Assembly: GCA_945860225.1 (NCBI GenBank)
Contig: CAMAPT010000017.1
Coordinates: 1-64,000 of the forward strand
Direction: 5' to 3'
Source of the DNA: Chitinophaga pinensis
GTDB lineage: Bacteria; Bacteroidota; Bacteroidia; B-17B0; Aurantibacillaceae
DNA: 64,000 nt
In this document: piece after piece, positions 35,548-44,810 of the stretch
Position numbering within the stretch: the first letter of the stretch is position 1
Layout of the letters: each line of letters begins with the position of its first letter
The notes under the pieces: generated by a model
What the model saw: only the letters and a program-made list of their open reading frames with translations
Told to the model about the DNA's origin: nothing
The model's database searches: none
Made by a program: the position numbers and the translations under genes

Positions 35548-36429
35548 TTAAAATAAATAAGACCCTGCATTGGGAATTTTATCGAAATTATGTTCTACAA
35601 ATAGAATACTTGAGTCGCCTGTTTTTACTTCAATTTTATTATTGAGAACACTAATAACTTTACCTGGCTCAATATTTTCACAATTAAATGTTCCCGGCAC
35701 GGCTTTCCAAATAATAATTTCCTGATTCTCAAAAAAACAATGTGCGCCAGGATAAGGCCTTGTTAAACCTCTAATTAAATTAATTATTGATTTTGTTGTC
35801 ATTCTAAAATCAATTTTACCATCGTCTTTATTTCTTTTTCTCCAAATATTTCCTTCTCCTTGTTGAGGTGTTTTTTGATGTGTTTTAGAAATTAGCTTTG
35901 GCAAAAATTCTTTAATTTGTATTATACTAATGTCATTTATTTTATTGTAAATATCCATTGCGTCATCTTCAAACATGATTGACACTTCCGCTTGACTTAA
36001 AATTTCTCCTGCATCAGCTTTCTCATTCATAAAGAAAAACGTAGAACCTGTTTTTTCTAAGCCTAAAACTTTAGCCCAAATTATTGGATGTCTTCCTTTA
36101 TTAAACGGCAATAAACTTGGATGATATCCTATTACACCCATAGGTGCGAAGTTTAGTAATTGCTTTTTTAAAAGATTTGACCAACCGAAACAAAAAATAA
36201 TGTCTGGATTTAAATTTTCTATCCAACTAATATTATTAGCATGATTAATGTCGTTAACATATTTACAAGGAATGTTATGCTTTAAAGCAATTTCATTTAA
36301 ATTAACAAAATCAGAATTAAAATTTGATTCTTCTTTTGTTATAATACCTACAATATTGACATTTAAACTCAATAGAGTTTTTAAAGTAATCTCTGAAAAC
36401 ACAACACTACCTATAAAAACAATTCTCAT
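35548..36429 (-). CDS. Sugar N-formyltransferase
   Basis: 293 residues. A formyl-tetrahydrofolate transferase fold: HPSLLPFNKGRHPIIWA (103-119) with His103, and Asp139 in EKADAGEIL. The C-terminal OB-like domain (TRPYPGAHCFF) is present as in methionyl-tRNA formyltransferase. In the usual N-x-H catalytic motif the Asn is replaced: here it is Gly101-Tyr102-His103. The enzyme probably formylates a free amine on the nonulosonate or on its UDP/GDP-sugar precursor. Its start overlaps neuC by 4 bases. Confidence 0.8.
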   Translation of the reverse strand: MRIVFIGSVVFSEITLKTLLSLNVNIVGIITKEESNFNSDFVNLNEIALKHNIPCKYVNDINHANNISWIENLNPDIIFCFGWSNLLKKQLLNFAPMGVIGYHPSLLPFNKGRHPIIWAKVLGLEKTGSTFFFMNEKADAGEILSQAEVSIMFEDDAMDIYNKINDISIIQIKEFLPKLISKTHQKTPQQGEGNIWRKRNKDDGKIDFRMTTKSIINLIRGLTRPYPGAHCFFENQEIIIWKAVPGTFNCENIEPGKVISVLNNKIEVKTGDSSILFVEHNFDKIPNAGSYLF

Positions 36430-37589
36430 TTTATATTTATATTATAAAATTCCTTTTTAATAATGTTTTTTAAATTAATTTTCTTTAAAACCTCAATAAT
36501 TTTAGTAGATGAATTACCATCGCCATGTGGATTAATTGTGTTTTTTAAATTAGCTTTAAACATAGGTGAAAGAGCTTTATTAAATGCGTTTGAAATAGAC
36601 AATTCAGTATTATCGCAATTAATTACGCTAGTTGCACATATCCTACCCTTTTGTCTATCGCCAATATTTACAGTAGCAATTTTAAATGAAGGTACTTCTA
36701 CTAAACCACTCGAAGAATTTCCAATTACCAAATCAACATGTTTTAAAGCAGACAAGTATCTTAATTGACCTAATGAAATAAATGAAACTGCATTTTTATT
36801 ATTTTCATTTACAAAATCATCTATCATTTTAATTATAACTCGTCCTCCAGTATCTGCATTTGGTTTTGTAAAAATGAAATGTGTATTTCTGTGTTTTTTT
36901 AAAACATTTAACAAAACTTTAAATTGATCTTCGGCCGAATTATTATCTAATGTTACCGGGTGAAATGTTATTAAAAAATTAATATCAGACAATTTAAAAT
37001 TTATTGATTTTTCAAATTCTCTTTTTGAAAGTAGTTTTAATTTATTTATATTTTCTATACCAAGTGCACCAACATTATAAACATTGTATGGCACTTCGCC
37101 CAATTGTATAACTCTATTTTTATACTCTTCAGTAGATGTAAAGTGTATATGCGACATTTTTGTTATTGAATGTCGAATTGGTTCATCAATTAACCCTTCG
37201 GTAGCTTCACCACCATGACAATGAGCAACAGGTATTTTAGCTATCATTGCTGCTGTAACTGATGCAAATATCTCGAACCTATCTCCTAGCACTAAAATAA
37301 TATCTGGTTTTAAACGATCATAAACTTCTGCAAATCCAATAATACCTAGTCCAATACTTTTAGAAATACCTACGCTAGTATCAGAAGATAGTAACATTTC
37401 TATTTTTTCATCAATTTTAAAGCCATCTGACTCAATTTGTTTATAAGTTAATCCAAATTCTGGCGATAAATGCATACCAGTTACACATAGCTGAAGTTTT
37501 AACGATTTATCAGAAGATATACCCTTAATTACCCAATATAGTACACCATACTCTGCTCTAGTACCAGTAATTACACAGATTTTTCTCAT
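36426..37589 (-). CDS. legG: NDP-N-acetylhexosamine 2-epimerase (hydrolysing), NeuC/LegG family
   Basis: 387 residues, GT-B fold epimerase. TGTRAEYG at 8-15, GDRFE around 102, CHGGEATEGLIDEPIRHSITKMSH and the GNSSSGLVEVPSFKIATVNIGDRQKGR stretch are all typical of NeuC/LegG. It removes the nucleotide and epimerises C2 of the sugar, here presumably the 4-amino-dideoxy product of LegB-LegC, giving the free mannose-type sugar for LegI. It overlaps neuB and the formyltransferase by 4 bases each. Confidence 0.9.
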   Translation of the reverse strand: MRKICVITGTRAEYGVLYWVIKGISSDKSLKLQLCVTGMHLSPEFGLTYKQIESDGFKIDEKIEMLLSSDTSVGISKSIGLGIIGFAEVYDRLKPDIILVLGDRFEIFASVTAAMIAKIPVAHCHGGEATEGLIDEPIRHSITKMSHIHFTSTEEYKNRVIQLGEVPYNVYNVGALGIENINKLKLLSKREFEKSINFKLSDINFLITFHPVTLDNNSAEDQFKVLLNVLKKHRNTHFIFTKPNADTGGRVIIKMIDDFVNENNKNAVSFISLGQLRYLSALKHVDLVIGNSSSGLVEVPSFKIATVNIGDRQKGRICATSVINCDNTELSISNAFNKALSPMFKANLKNTINPHGDGNSSTKIIEVLKKINLKNIIKKEFYNINIK

Positions 37590-38611
37590 ATCAATTCACT
37601 ATAATTTATAAGTTGATTAGAAAAAACATTGCTTTTTAATTCTTTACCAATTACTTTATCAATTTCCATAGGTGAAATTCCATTACCTGGCCTAACAATT
37701 AATATATCATCAAATGAAATAACATGTCCTTTAGGAAAACTATCCCTATAATGTAAACTTTTTCTAACTATTGAAATATTCTTCATTTCAGAAACACTCG
37801 GCTCTTTAACTCCTGAGCCAGAAATTGCTTTTTCAATATTTCTAATAGAAGAAACTAGATTTTTTAATTCCTCTGGATTCAATGATGCCACATGATCCGG
37901 GCCTTCCATTTGTTTATCTAATGTAAAATGTTTCTCGATTACTTTTGCACCAAGAGCTACGGCTGCCATAGAAACTTCAATTCCTTCGGTATGATCGGAG
38001 TAACCTATTTCTACGCCTAACTCGTTTTTAATATTATGCATTGCTAATAAATTTACATCGCTCATTGGAGTAGGATATTCTGTATTGCAATGTAAAATGG
38101 TAATGTTTGATAATGGTGTACCAGAATCAATAAGTACCTTTACTGCCTCTTTAATTTCTTGCAAATTGGCCATTCCTGTTGATAATATTACATCTAAATT
38201 AAAACTACCAATTAATTTTAAGTAAGGTAAGTTTGTTATTTCACCTGATGGAATCTTAAATATTTTAACCCCTAATTCTTTTAAAAAAATGGCACTTTCT
38301 AAATCGAAAGGTGTAGACAAAAACTGAATATTATGCAACTCTGAATGTTTTTTTAAAGCTCTAAAATCATCAAATTTTAATTCTAGCTTTTTTACCATTT
38401 GAAGTTGTGATTCTTCGCTATCTGTATTTGTAACTTGATAACTCGCTTTTTTTGCACTAATTGAAATTACCTTCTCGGCAATAAAGGTTTGAAATTTCAC
38501 ATAATCAGCCTTTGCTTCTGAAGCTTTTTCAATTAATTTTTTAGCCAATTCAACATCACCATTATGGTTAACTCCTGCTTCAGCTATAATTATAACTTTA
38601 CTTTTGTTCAT
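37586..38611 (-). CDS. legI: N-acetylneuraminate-family nonulosonate synthase (LegI type)
   Basis: 341 residues. NeuB TIM barrel: AEAGVNHNGDVELAKKLIE, FQTF, LSTPFDLESA, IPSGEITNLPYL, STGMA, LHCNTEYPTP, GYSDHTEGIEVSMAAVALGAKVIEKHFTLDK, the standard motif order. The C-terminal 55 residues form the antifreeze-like SAF domain. It condenses the C6 hexosamine-type sugar with phosphoenolpyruvate to make the C9 acid. LegI is favoured over sialate synthase by the LegB/LegC/PtmE neighbours. Confidence 0.9.
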   Translation of the reverse strand: MNKSKVIIIAEAGVNHNGDVELAKKLIEKASEAKADYVKFQTFIAEKVISISAKKASYQVTNTDSEESQLQMVKKLELKFDDFRALKKHSELHNIQFLSTPFDLESAIFLKELGVKIFKIPSGEITNLPYLKLIGSFNLDVILSTGMANLQEIKEAVKVLIDSGTPLSNITILHCNTEYPTPMSDVNLLAMHNIKNELGVEIGYSDHTEGIEVSMAAVALGAKVIEKHFTLDKQMEGPDHVASLNPEELKNLVSSIRNIEKAISGSGVKEPSVSEMKNISIVRKSLHYRDSFPKGHVISFDDILIVRPGNGISPMEIDKVIGKELKSNVFSNQLINYSELI

Positions 38612-39449
38612 TGTTTAATAATTTATCAATTTTAGAACAATTAATATAAACTTTTGATTTTACTCCTTTATCTATTAAAACAATTTTAGAATTTTCATTT
38701 CCGTGCTCATTAATTATCATCTTTGCAAGATCTAAATAACTAATATTTTTCTGTCCTAAATTTAAAGTTCCACTAAAATTATTTTGCTTTAATAATAAAT
38801 CTACTTTCTCTATTAAATAGTTTATAGAAATAAAATTACTCACCCTCTCTCCATTACCCCAAACACATATTTCATTTTTATTTTTTAATTCCGCTAAATA
38901 GTTAGAATACATTCTATCAGCTCTCATTCCGTCGCCATAAGTTTGCGAAAGTCTTAAATTTACAACCTCTATATTTTTTAAATAAAATTTAAATAGTTCT
39001 TCGCTACAAAATTTCGACAAAGAATATAAACATTCTGCATTTGCGCTTGGATTTATTTCGGAAACTTCGGTGTATGAACCGTCTTTATTAGGATACACAC
39101 CTATAGTAGAAAAATTTAAAAGCTTTTTAGGTTTAAAATGCAAAGCTAATGTAATTACAGATTCCGTAATTTTATTATTATCGTTAAATAACGAGATAGA
39201 ATTTATATTATTTTCATCAGCTAATAATGCCGCACAGTGTATAATTACATCTATATTAATTTGATTAAAAGTCTCATTCTTTAAAACATTATTTACGGCA
39301 TCAAGTTTAGTTAAATCTATGTTAAACACATTTTTATCACCAATACTATCAGGTTTTCGTTGTATACAAAATACATTATGATTTAAACTAAAATAATTTT
39401 TTAGTTTATTTCCAATAAAACCACTTGAACCGGTAATTAAAATATTCAT
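38598..39449 (-). CDS. NAD-dependent epimerase/dehydratase
   Basis: 283 residues. Extended SDR: GSSGFIG (7-13), catalytic Ser114, Tyr142 and Lys146 (YSLSK). Sequence length and the absence of a longer C-terminal domain point to NDP-sugar or acyl-sugar reduction or epimerisation. Between the ATP-grasp and NeuB genes it does not correspond to a known step of the legionaminic pathway. Overlap with NeuB is 14 bases and with the ATP-grasp gene one base. Confidence 0.8.
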   Translation of the reverse strand: MNILITGSSGFIGNKLKNYFSLNHNVFCIQRKPDSIGDKNVFNIDLTKLDAVNNVLKNETFNQINIDVIIHCAALLADENNINSISLFNDNNKITESVITLALHFKPKKLLNFSTIGVYPNKDGSYTEVSEINPSANAECLYSLSKFCSEELFKFYLKNIEVVNLRLSQTYGDGMRADRMYSNYLAELKNKNEICVWGNGERVSNFISINYLIEKVDLLLKQNNFSGTLNLGQKNISYLDLAKMIINEHGNENSKIVLIDKGVKSKVYINCSKIDKLLNNEQK

Positions 39450-40441
39450 TAACTATTACTTTTGGGAATAAAAAATTCATCGTAATACCTTACAACGGTA
39501 CCTTCTTTTAGATTAAATTTAATTTCTTTGTTAAACAGTATATAATTAATGATATACTCTACTTCATTATATCCAAATAAAGATCTAATATATGTAGTAC
39601 CGGAGTGACGAGAGTTTATTTCAAAAATTTTCGGCAATCCATTTTCATCTATTCTTAATTGAAAATTACATGCTCCAAAAGGTTTAAGAATAGCACAAAC
39701 ATCCTTTAAATAATTATAAATTAAATCAGGAAAAGACTTTTCAAAATATGAGATATAAGTATTTCCTTGTTTTAAATATCTTTTAAGAGGAATTATATGT
39801 TTTAATTCATTATCTAGAAAAATAGTACCGCAAGTATATTCACTTTCCATAGACCCTAAATGTTCCTGAATTACTGGTTCTTTAACCGTCTCCACAGCTT
39901 TTTGAAGTTCATCTGAGTCCTTTACTAAATTAACCCCTACACTACGTGCACCCTTTCTTGGCTTTACAATTAGTGGGAATTTAAACTCAGAAGAATTATA
40001 CTCTTGAGGCAAACATGATTGAGGATAATTTAAATGATTATCCTTTAAAAATTGATAAGTTAAATATTTATCGTTTGCAATTTCAATTACAGAAGAAGAA
40101 CTAACCATTACTTTACAAGATGATTTCTGTTCTATTTGTTCTTTATATTTTGCGAAAATTGGCAATTCGAAATCAACTCCTATAAAAAGTAATTTTATAT
40201 CATGTATAATAATAATTTCCAAAATATAATTAACTAAATCCTTCTCGGTTACTTCGTTTTTTAAAATATCCGGAAGAATAAAATTACTAGAACACCAAAA
40301 CGAACCTACGGTTTTATCAAAATAATCAAAACCAATTAGATTTAACTTTTCATTTACATTGGAACGCAAAATAGATTTAATAACAGCTTGTCCTATTAAA
40401 CTTCCAGTTCCTGTAATACCTATGTTAATTTTATTTTCCAA
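39449..40441 (-). CDS. ATP-grasp ligase (carbamoyl-phosphate synthase-like)
   Basis: 330 residues. The N-terminal NAD-like domain (GITGTGSLIGQAVIKSIL) is followed by an ATP-grasp fold: PLIVKPRKGARSVGV binds ATP, VIQEHLGSMESEYTCG is the large loop and FEINSRHSGTT holds the metal-binding acid and Asn. Such ligases join an amine and a carboxylate by acyl phosphate. In surface-sugar loci they attach an amino acid to an amino sugar or acid. The donor is unknown. Confidence 0.8.
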   Translation of the reverse strand: MENKINIGITGTGSLIGQAVIKSILRSNVNEKLNLIGFDYFDKTVGSFWCSSNFILPDILKNEVTEKDLVNYILEIIIIHDIKLLFIGVDFELPIFAKYKEQIEQKSSCKVMVSSSSVIEIANDKYLTYQFLKDNHLNYPQSCLPQEYNSSEFKFPLIVKPRKGARSVGVNLVKDSDELQKAVETVKEPVIQEHLGSMESEYTCGTIFLDNELKHIIPLKRYLKQGNTYISYFEKSFPDLIYNYLKDVCAILKPFGACNFQLRIDENGLPKIFEINSRHSGTTYIRSLFGYNEVEYIINYILFNKEIKFNLKEGTVVRYYDEFFIPKSNS

Positions 40442-40442
40442 T

Positions 40443-41075
40443 TTATTTTTGTTTACTACGGATATAATCGATGCAGATTTGCGGGTATTTTAAACTCATC
40501 ATCTCATTAATAAGAATATCTGAATTATAAATTAATGATTTAAGATTAATATCATTTTCAATAGGATTCCAAACAACATAATTAATTTCATTTGCATTAA
40601 TTCTGTTTTGTCCAACACTTCCAACATTTATTAAATTTTTGGAGCCTATTTCTTTTTTAAACATTCTATGAGAATGACCTATAAAACAATTATTTTCTAA
40701 TTGAATTTCCGAATCGGGATATATATATTCATTATTCAACGTATGTGTTAATTGATAATTATAGCAGTTGTATTCACTTATATATTTCTCAATAGCAGTT
40801 AAATTCTCAAACTGAGGGTAACAATGGTTAAAAAAGCATTTTGCAATTTCGTTAGTTCCCTGATACACTCCCTTTATAAAAGCTTCTTCATGATTTCCTT
40901 TAATTAATTTTCCATTCGGAATAGTTGAAAGCAATTGCACACATTGGTTACTCCAAGGCCCATAATTTACAACATCGCCTAACGAAACCATTTGATCAAA
41001 ATCTTTTTCAGCTTTAAGAACTAACTCTAAAGCAGCTAAGTTTCCGTGAATATCACTAACAATTAAAATTTTCAT
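40443..41075 (-). CDS. Calcineurin-like metallophosphoesterase
   Basis: 210 residues. The motifs SDIHGNLAAL (D-x-H), LGDVVNYGP (GD), GNHEEA (GNHE), and GHSHRM (G-H-x-H) are in the right order. It resembles YfcE/small phosphodiesterases. In this locus it may remove phosphate from the phosphorylated nonulosonate or from the kinase product, but the substrate is unknown. It overlaps legC by 4 bases. Confidence 0.8.
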   Translation of the reverse strand: MKILIVSDIHGNLAALELVLKAEKDFDQMVSLGDVVNYGPWSNQCVQLLSTIPNGKLIKGNHEEAFIKGVYQGTNEIAKCFFNHCYPQFENLTAIEKYISEYNCYNYQLTHTLNNEYIYPDSEIQLENNCFIGHSHRMFKKEIGSKNLINVGSVGQNRINANEINYVVWNPIENDINLKSLIYNSDILINEMMSLKYPQICIDYIRSKQK

Positions 41076-42220
41076 TTTATTCTTACACTACTCGGTATAT
41101 TAACACTTCTTTGTTCTAAATAAATTGCGTTTTTCTGTTCGTCTCTTATACAATTTTCATACATAGGCAATTTAAACATGAGTTGCCAAATTGGCCGCGT
41201 CATAACCTTTTGATCATTTGTTTCTTTCAAAAATAAATCTCTTTCTTTTTTATCATTTAACTCAACACACATTAGCCAATAATTGGCTTTAGTATGTTCT
41301 TGTTCTGTGCGGAAATTAATTCCAATTGCATTAAAAAAAGATTTATATGCTAAAGCCAATTCGCGTTTATTATTCAAAAAAGATGTTAATTGCTCTAACT
41401 GAGCGCATGCTAATGCCGCATTAATATTGGGCATTCTGAAATTGTATCCCAATTCATCATGAACGTATTCATAAGGATGCGGTACTTTTGCAGTGTTTGT
41501 TACATGCTTTGCTCTGTTTCCAAGATCTATATTGTTTGTAACTAGTGCACCACCTCCGCCACTCGTAACAATTTTATTGCCGTTGAATGAAAAAACAGAA
41601 ATTTCTCCATGAGTTCCAACATGTTTATTTTTATAATAACTTCCCAGCGCTTCTGCGGCATCTTCAATTAAGGGGATGTTCCACTTATCGCATACTTTTT
41701 TTAATTCATCTAAATGAACCGGAAAGCCAAAGGTATGCATGGCTATGCAAGCACTTATTTTGTTACCTGTTTTTTTATTATAGCAACCATTCTCGCGCAG
41801 TTCTGCATTTTCCAGTAAAAATTGTTCAACTGCTTGTGGTGATAAACCCATAGTATCTAAATCTACATCAATGAATACCGGGTTTGCACCATTGTATTTA
41901 ATAGCATTTGTTGTAGCTACAAAAGTGAGTGCCTGGGTTATTACTTCATCGCCATGTTTAACTCCAACTAATTTTAATGCAACCTGTATTCCTGCAGTAC
42001 CATTTACGACAGCCACTGCTTTTTTTGTTGAGGTTAACGAAGCCATGTGGTTTTCAAAACGATCTACGAAAGGACCAACCGATGAAACAAATGTAGAATC
42101 AATGGTTTCCAATAAATATTTTTTTTCGTTACCTCCAAAATGAGGGGCATGTAATGGAATTAAGTCTTTTGTTTTATATACTTCCTGAATAAACTTTATG
42201 GTATCTTTAATTTCTTGCAT
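41072..42220 (-). CDS. legC: LegC-family UDP-4-keto-sugar aminotransferase
   Basis: 382 residues. DegT-fold PLP enzyme: PLHAPHFGGNEKKYLLETIDSTFVSSVGP is the LegC start; VVNGTAG (71-77) binds PLP phosphate; EDAAEALGS (187-195) and Lys216 in FNGNKIVTSGGGG hold the cofactor. It adds the 4-amino group to the product of LegB. I chose the ATG at 42220 because the family starts with a short helix before PLH; an in-frame ATG at 42235 would overlap legB by 14 bases. The chosen ATG lies one base after the legB stop. Confidence 0.85.
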   Translation of the reverse strand: MQEIKDTIKFIQEVYKTKDLIPLHAPHFGGNEKKYLLETIDSTFVSSVGPFVDRFENHMASLTSTKKAVAVVNGTAGIQVALKLVGVKHGDEVITQALTFVATTNAIKYNGANPVFIDVDLDTMGLSPQAVEQFLLENAELRENGCYNKKTGNKISACIAMHTFGFPVHLDELKKVCDKWNIPLIEDAAEALGSYYKNKHVGTHGEISVFSFNGNKIVTSGGGGALVTNNIDLGNRAKHVTNTAKVPHPYEYVHDELGYNFRMPNINAALACAQLEQLTSFLNNKRELALAYKSFFNAIGINFRTEQEHTKANYWLMCVELNDKKERDLFLKETNDQKVMTRPIWQLMFKLPMYENCIRDEQKNAIYLEQRSVNIPSSVRIK

Positions 42221-42221
42221 A

Positions 42222-43403
42222 TTACATTTTAGCATCTAAAAATTTACCGGTTTCTAAGTGGGTAAACTCAGGCAGTATTTTAATAAACAAGGTAATAATT
42301 TGTTCCTTTGTCCAATTTTTATTTTCTTTTAATCTTGTTACTTCATATTTAAATAATTCAGTTTTTTCATCAGCATCTGCAAATATATTTTTTAAGACAC
42401 CAATACTTTCGTATTTGTTATATTCAACATTATCATTAAACGAATAAAATTCTTCAATATGTTTTTCACCAGACGTATTACTCTTACTGATAAAAATAGG
42501 CCATTTGTTTTCAGTTAAAAGTTTCTCTGTTAAATTTCTTCCCTCCTCTTCTGAATCACAGTAAAATGGCTCGTATCCATTTTTAATTATAAAATTTTTA
42601 GCAATTTCTGAAAATGTAAATAGATGGTTTTCATTATCTATTTTTGGAAAAAAAATATCGTTTTTTTCTCCAAATAAACAGGATAATAAACATAACTCAC
42701 CAGCTTCTTGAGGCGTAATAAAATATCTTTTAATATCGTCGGGTGCGGCTAAAGGTTGTTTTTTTAACATTCTATTTTTAAATCCACATAAGAGTGATCC
42801 ATCAGAAAAAGCTACATTAGCAAATCTAGCAGTTGAAATTGAAATCTGTTCACTGTATTTAACTAAAAACATTTCCATAATACGCTTTGATGCCCCCATC
42901 ATATTCACTGGGTTTGTTGCCTTATCTGTTGAAACGCAAAAGTATTTCTTTACACCATTTTGAATAGATTGTTTTATTGTTTTTTCTGTGTTTAGAATAT
43001 TTACATTAATCATTCGCATCAAAGTGAATGGGTCTTTCTCACTACGCACATGTTTTATAGCTGATAAATTAAAGACGAAATCATAATCTCCATCTGTTTC
43101 TATGAAATAATCATATTCAATTGAATCAATATCTATTGCAAATGTTTGGAAATCGCCATCTATGTATCCTATAGAACTTCTTAAATCTCTAACTAATTCA
43201 ACAAGGTTGTTTTCACTTAAATCAACAACATGCAGTTTTTTTGGATTTCTTTTAAAAAGTTCCTTAGTTACAGATTGACCTATTGAACCAGCTCCACCTA
43301 TTACAAGAAATTTACTTTTTGAAATAATTTCTTTTAATTCCATTTCATGGTTTAAAATGTCTTTGTTTAAAAGACTTAATCTATCTTCAATAAAATAAGG
43401 CAT
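42222..43403 (-). CDS. legB: LegB-type UDP/GDP-HexNAc 4,6-dehydratase
   Basis: 393 residues. VIGGAGSIG (34-42) binds NAD; the active site CVSTDKATNPVNMMGASKR has T159, D160, K161 and Met169-xxx-Lys173, as in the PglF/FlaA1 group where Met replaces the SDR Tyr. The C-terminal SGEKHIEEFYSFND stretch is typical of LegB, which retains C5 configuration. It removes water from the NDP-GlcNAc type sugar, the first committed step to legionaminic acid. First gene of the pathway block after wzt. Confidence 0.85.
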   Translation of the reverse strand: MPYFIEDRLSLLNKDILNHEMELKEIISKSKFLVIGGAGSIGQSVTKELFKRNPKKLHVVDLSENNLVELVRDLRSSIGYIDGDFQTFAIDIDSIEYDYFIETDGDYDFVFNLSAIKHVRSEKDPFTLMRMINVNILNTEKTIKQSIQNGVKKYFCVSTDKATNPVNMMGASKRIMEMFLVKYSEQISISTARFANVAFSDGSLLCGFKNRMLKKQPLAAPDDIKRYFITPQEAGELCLLSCLFGEKNDIFFPKIDNENHLFTFSEIAKNFIIKNGYEPFYCDSEEEGRNLTEKLLTENKWPIFISKSNTSGEKHIEEFYSFNDNVEYNKYESIGVLKNIFADADEKTELFKYEVTRLKENKNWTKEQIITLFIKILPEFTHLETGKFLDAKM

Positions 43404-43507
43404 AACAGATATTTTAAATTAAACTTCTTGATGAAATTTATAATTTTAGTGTATTAAGATTTATATTATACGAATTTATAGTAATTGTTGGTTTAATTAA
43501 ATTTAAC

Positions 43508-44725
43508 TTATTCATTAACCAAAGTACTTTTTAATTTAATCATCGCACCAGAATTAATTGGATCAAAGCCTAGCTCTTCGAAAGTTTTATCTGAAAATAT
43601 TTGAAGATAAAAAACATCATCTAGCAAATCGTAACTATATCCAACTTCATCAAATAAATTAATGTAAGTGAAAAATGTTCCCGTGCACAAAGTTTTTGAT
43701 GGTATCTGGAATTTAAAACTTACATTATTTTTTCCATCAAAATCAATTTTATATTTATCCGATATTGTAATAATTTCATTATTATGTTCAGATTTAATAG
43801 CAAAATAAAAATAAACATGTTCTAAGGAGTCATTTATTTTTTTAATATTGAAAGAAAGTTCTATAGGTTCTTCAAAATTATATTTTTTATCAAAACCATA
43901 AATACTATCAAATAAAGCATCACCATTTCCGCGGCGAAATTTGTAATCCTTGTTAATCTTAATTTGATTAAAGTCAAATTTATTTAAATTAAGCATGTAA
44001 GAATTAATAATTGAATTTGGATCCCCATCATCAATTATTTTACCACTTCCTAAATGAATGACCCTATTACATAGTGTTTTTATTGTTCCTAAATTATGGC
44101 TCACAAATAATACCGTCCTCCCTTGGTTATTACTCACTTCCTGCATCTTTCCCAAGCATTTTTTTTGAAACTCTGCATCACCTACGGCCAGCACTTCATC
44201 AATAATTAAAATTTCGTTTTCTAAAAAGGCGGCTACGGCAAAGGCCAAACGCAACTGCATGCCGCTGCTGTAATGCTTAAGGGGGGTATCAATAAATTTT
44301 TCTACTCCGGCAAAATCTACAATCGCATCAAAGTTTTTTAAAATTTCGTGTCGGCGCATCCCCAAAATAGAGCCATTTAAAAATACGTTTTCGCGCCCTG
44401 TCAACTCCGGATGAAAGCCCGTGCCAACTTCTAGTAAACTGGCTATGCGCCCTCGGGTAATAATTTTGCCACTGCTAGGCGGGGTAATGCTTGAGAGTAT
44501 TTTTAACAACGTAGATTTACCTGCTCCGTTGCGGCCAATTATACCGATGCTTTCGCCTGGGTTTACTGTAAAACTAACATCTTTTAAGGCATAAAACTCT
44601 TCGGAGGTAGTTGTTTTTTTCTTAAACACAGAAGTCAACGAATCGCGCAAGCTTAAATACGGCTGGTTTTCGTGCTGTATCCTAAATTTTTTGGAGATGT
44701 TTTGTATTTCGAGGATGGGTTTCAA
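43508..44725 (-). CDS. wzt: Polysaccharide ABC exporter ATPase with carbohydrate-recognition tail (Wzt)
   Basis: 405 residues. ABC core with Walker A GRNGAGKS (64-71), signature YSSGMQLRLA, Walker B ILIIDEVLAVGD, and switch His. The last 155 residues form a beta-sandwich as in Wzt-C domains, which bind the finished glycan and give export specificity. It pairs with the permease (Wzm) at 46.2 kb, which is three small genes away. Together they move the lipid-linked polysaccharide across the inner membrane. Confidence 0.9.
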   Translation of the reverse strand: MKPILEIQNISKKFRIQHENQPYLSLRDSLTSVFKKKTTTSEEFYALKDVSFTVNPGESIGIIGRNGAGKSTLLKILSSITPPSSGKIITRGRIASLLEVGTGFHPELTGRENVFLNGSILGMRRHEILKNFDAIVDFAGVEKFIDTPLKHYSSGMQLRLAFAVAAFLENEILIIDEVLAVGDAEFQKKCLGKMQEVSNNQGRTVLFVSHNLGTIKTLCNRVIHLGSGKIIDDGDPNSIINSYMLNLNKFDFNQIKINKDYKFRRGNGDALFDSIYGFDKKYNFEEPIELSFNIKKINDSLEHVYFYFAIKSEHNNEIITISDKYKIDFDGKNNVSFKFQIPSKTLCTGTFFTYINLFDEVGYSYDLLDDVFYLQIFSDKTFEELGFDPINSGAMIKLKSTLVNE

Positions 44726-44810
44726 TGCTGGTTATGAATTATTAGTTATGAGATTTGAGTTATAGGGTATAAAGTTAGTTGGTTGGTTTTGAAAGTTTTA
44801 GTTTTTAAAA

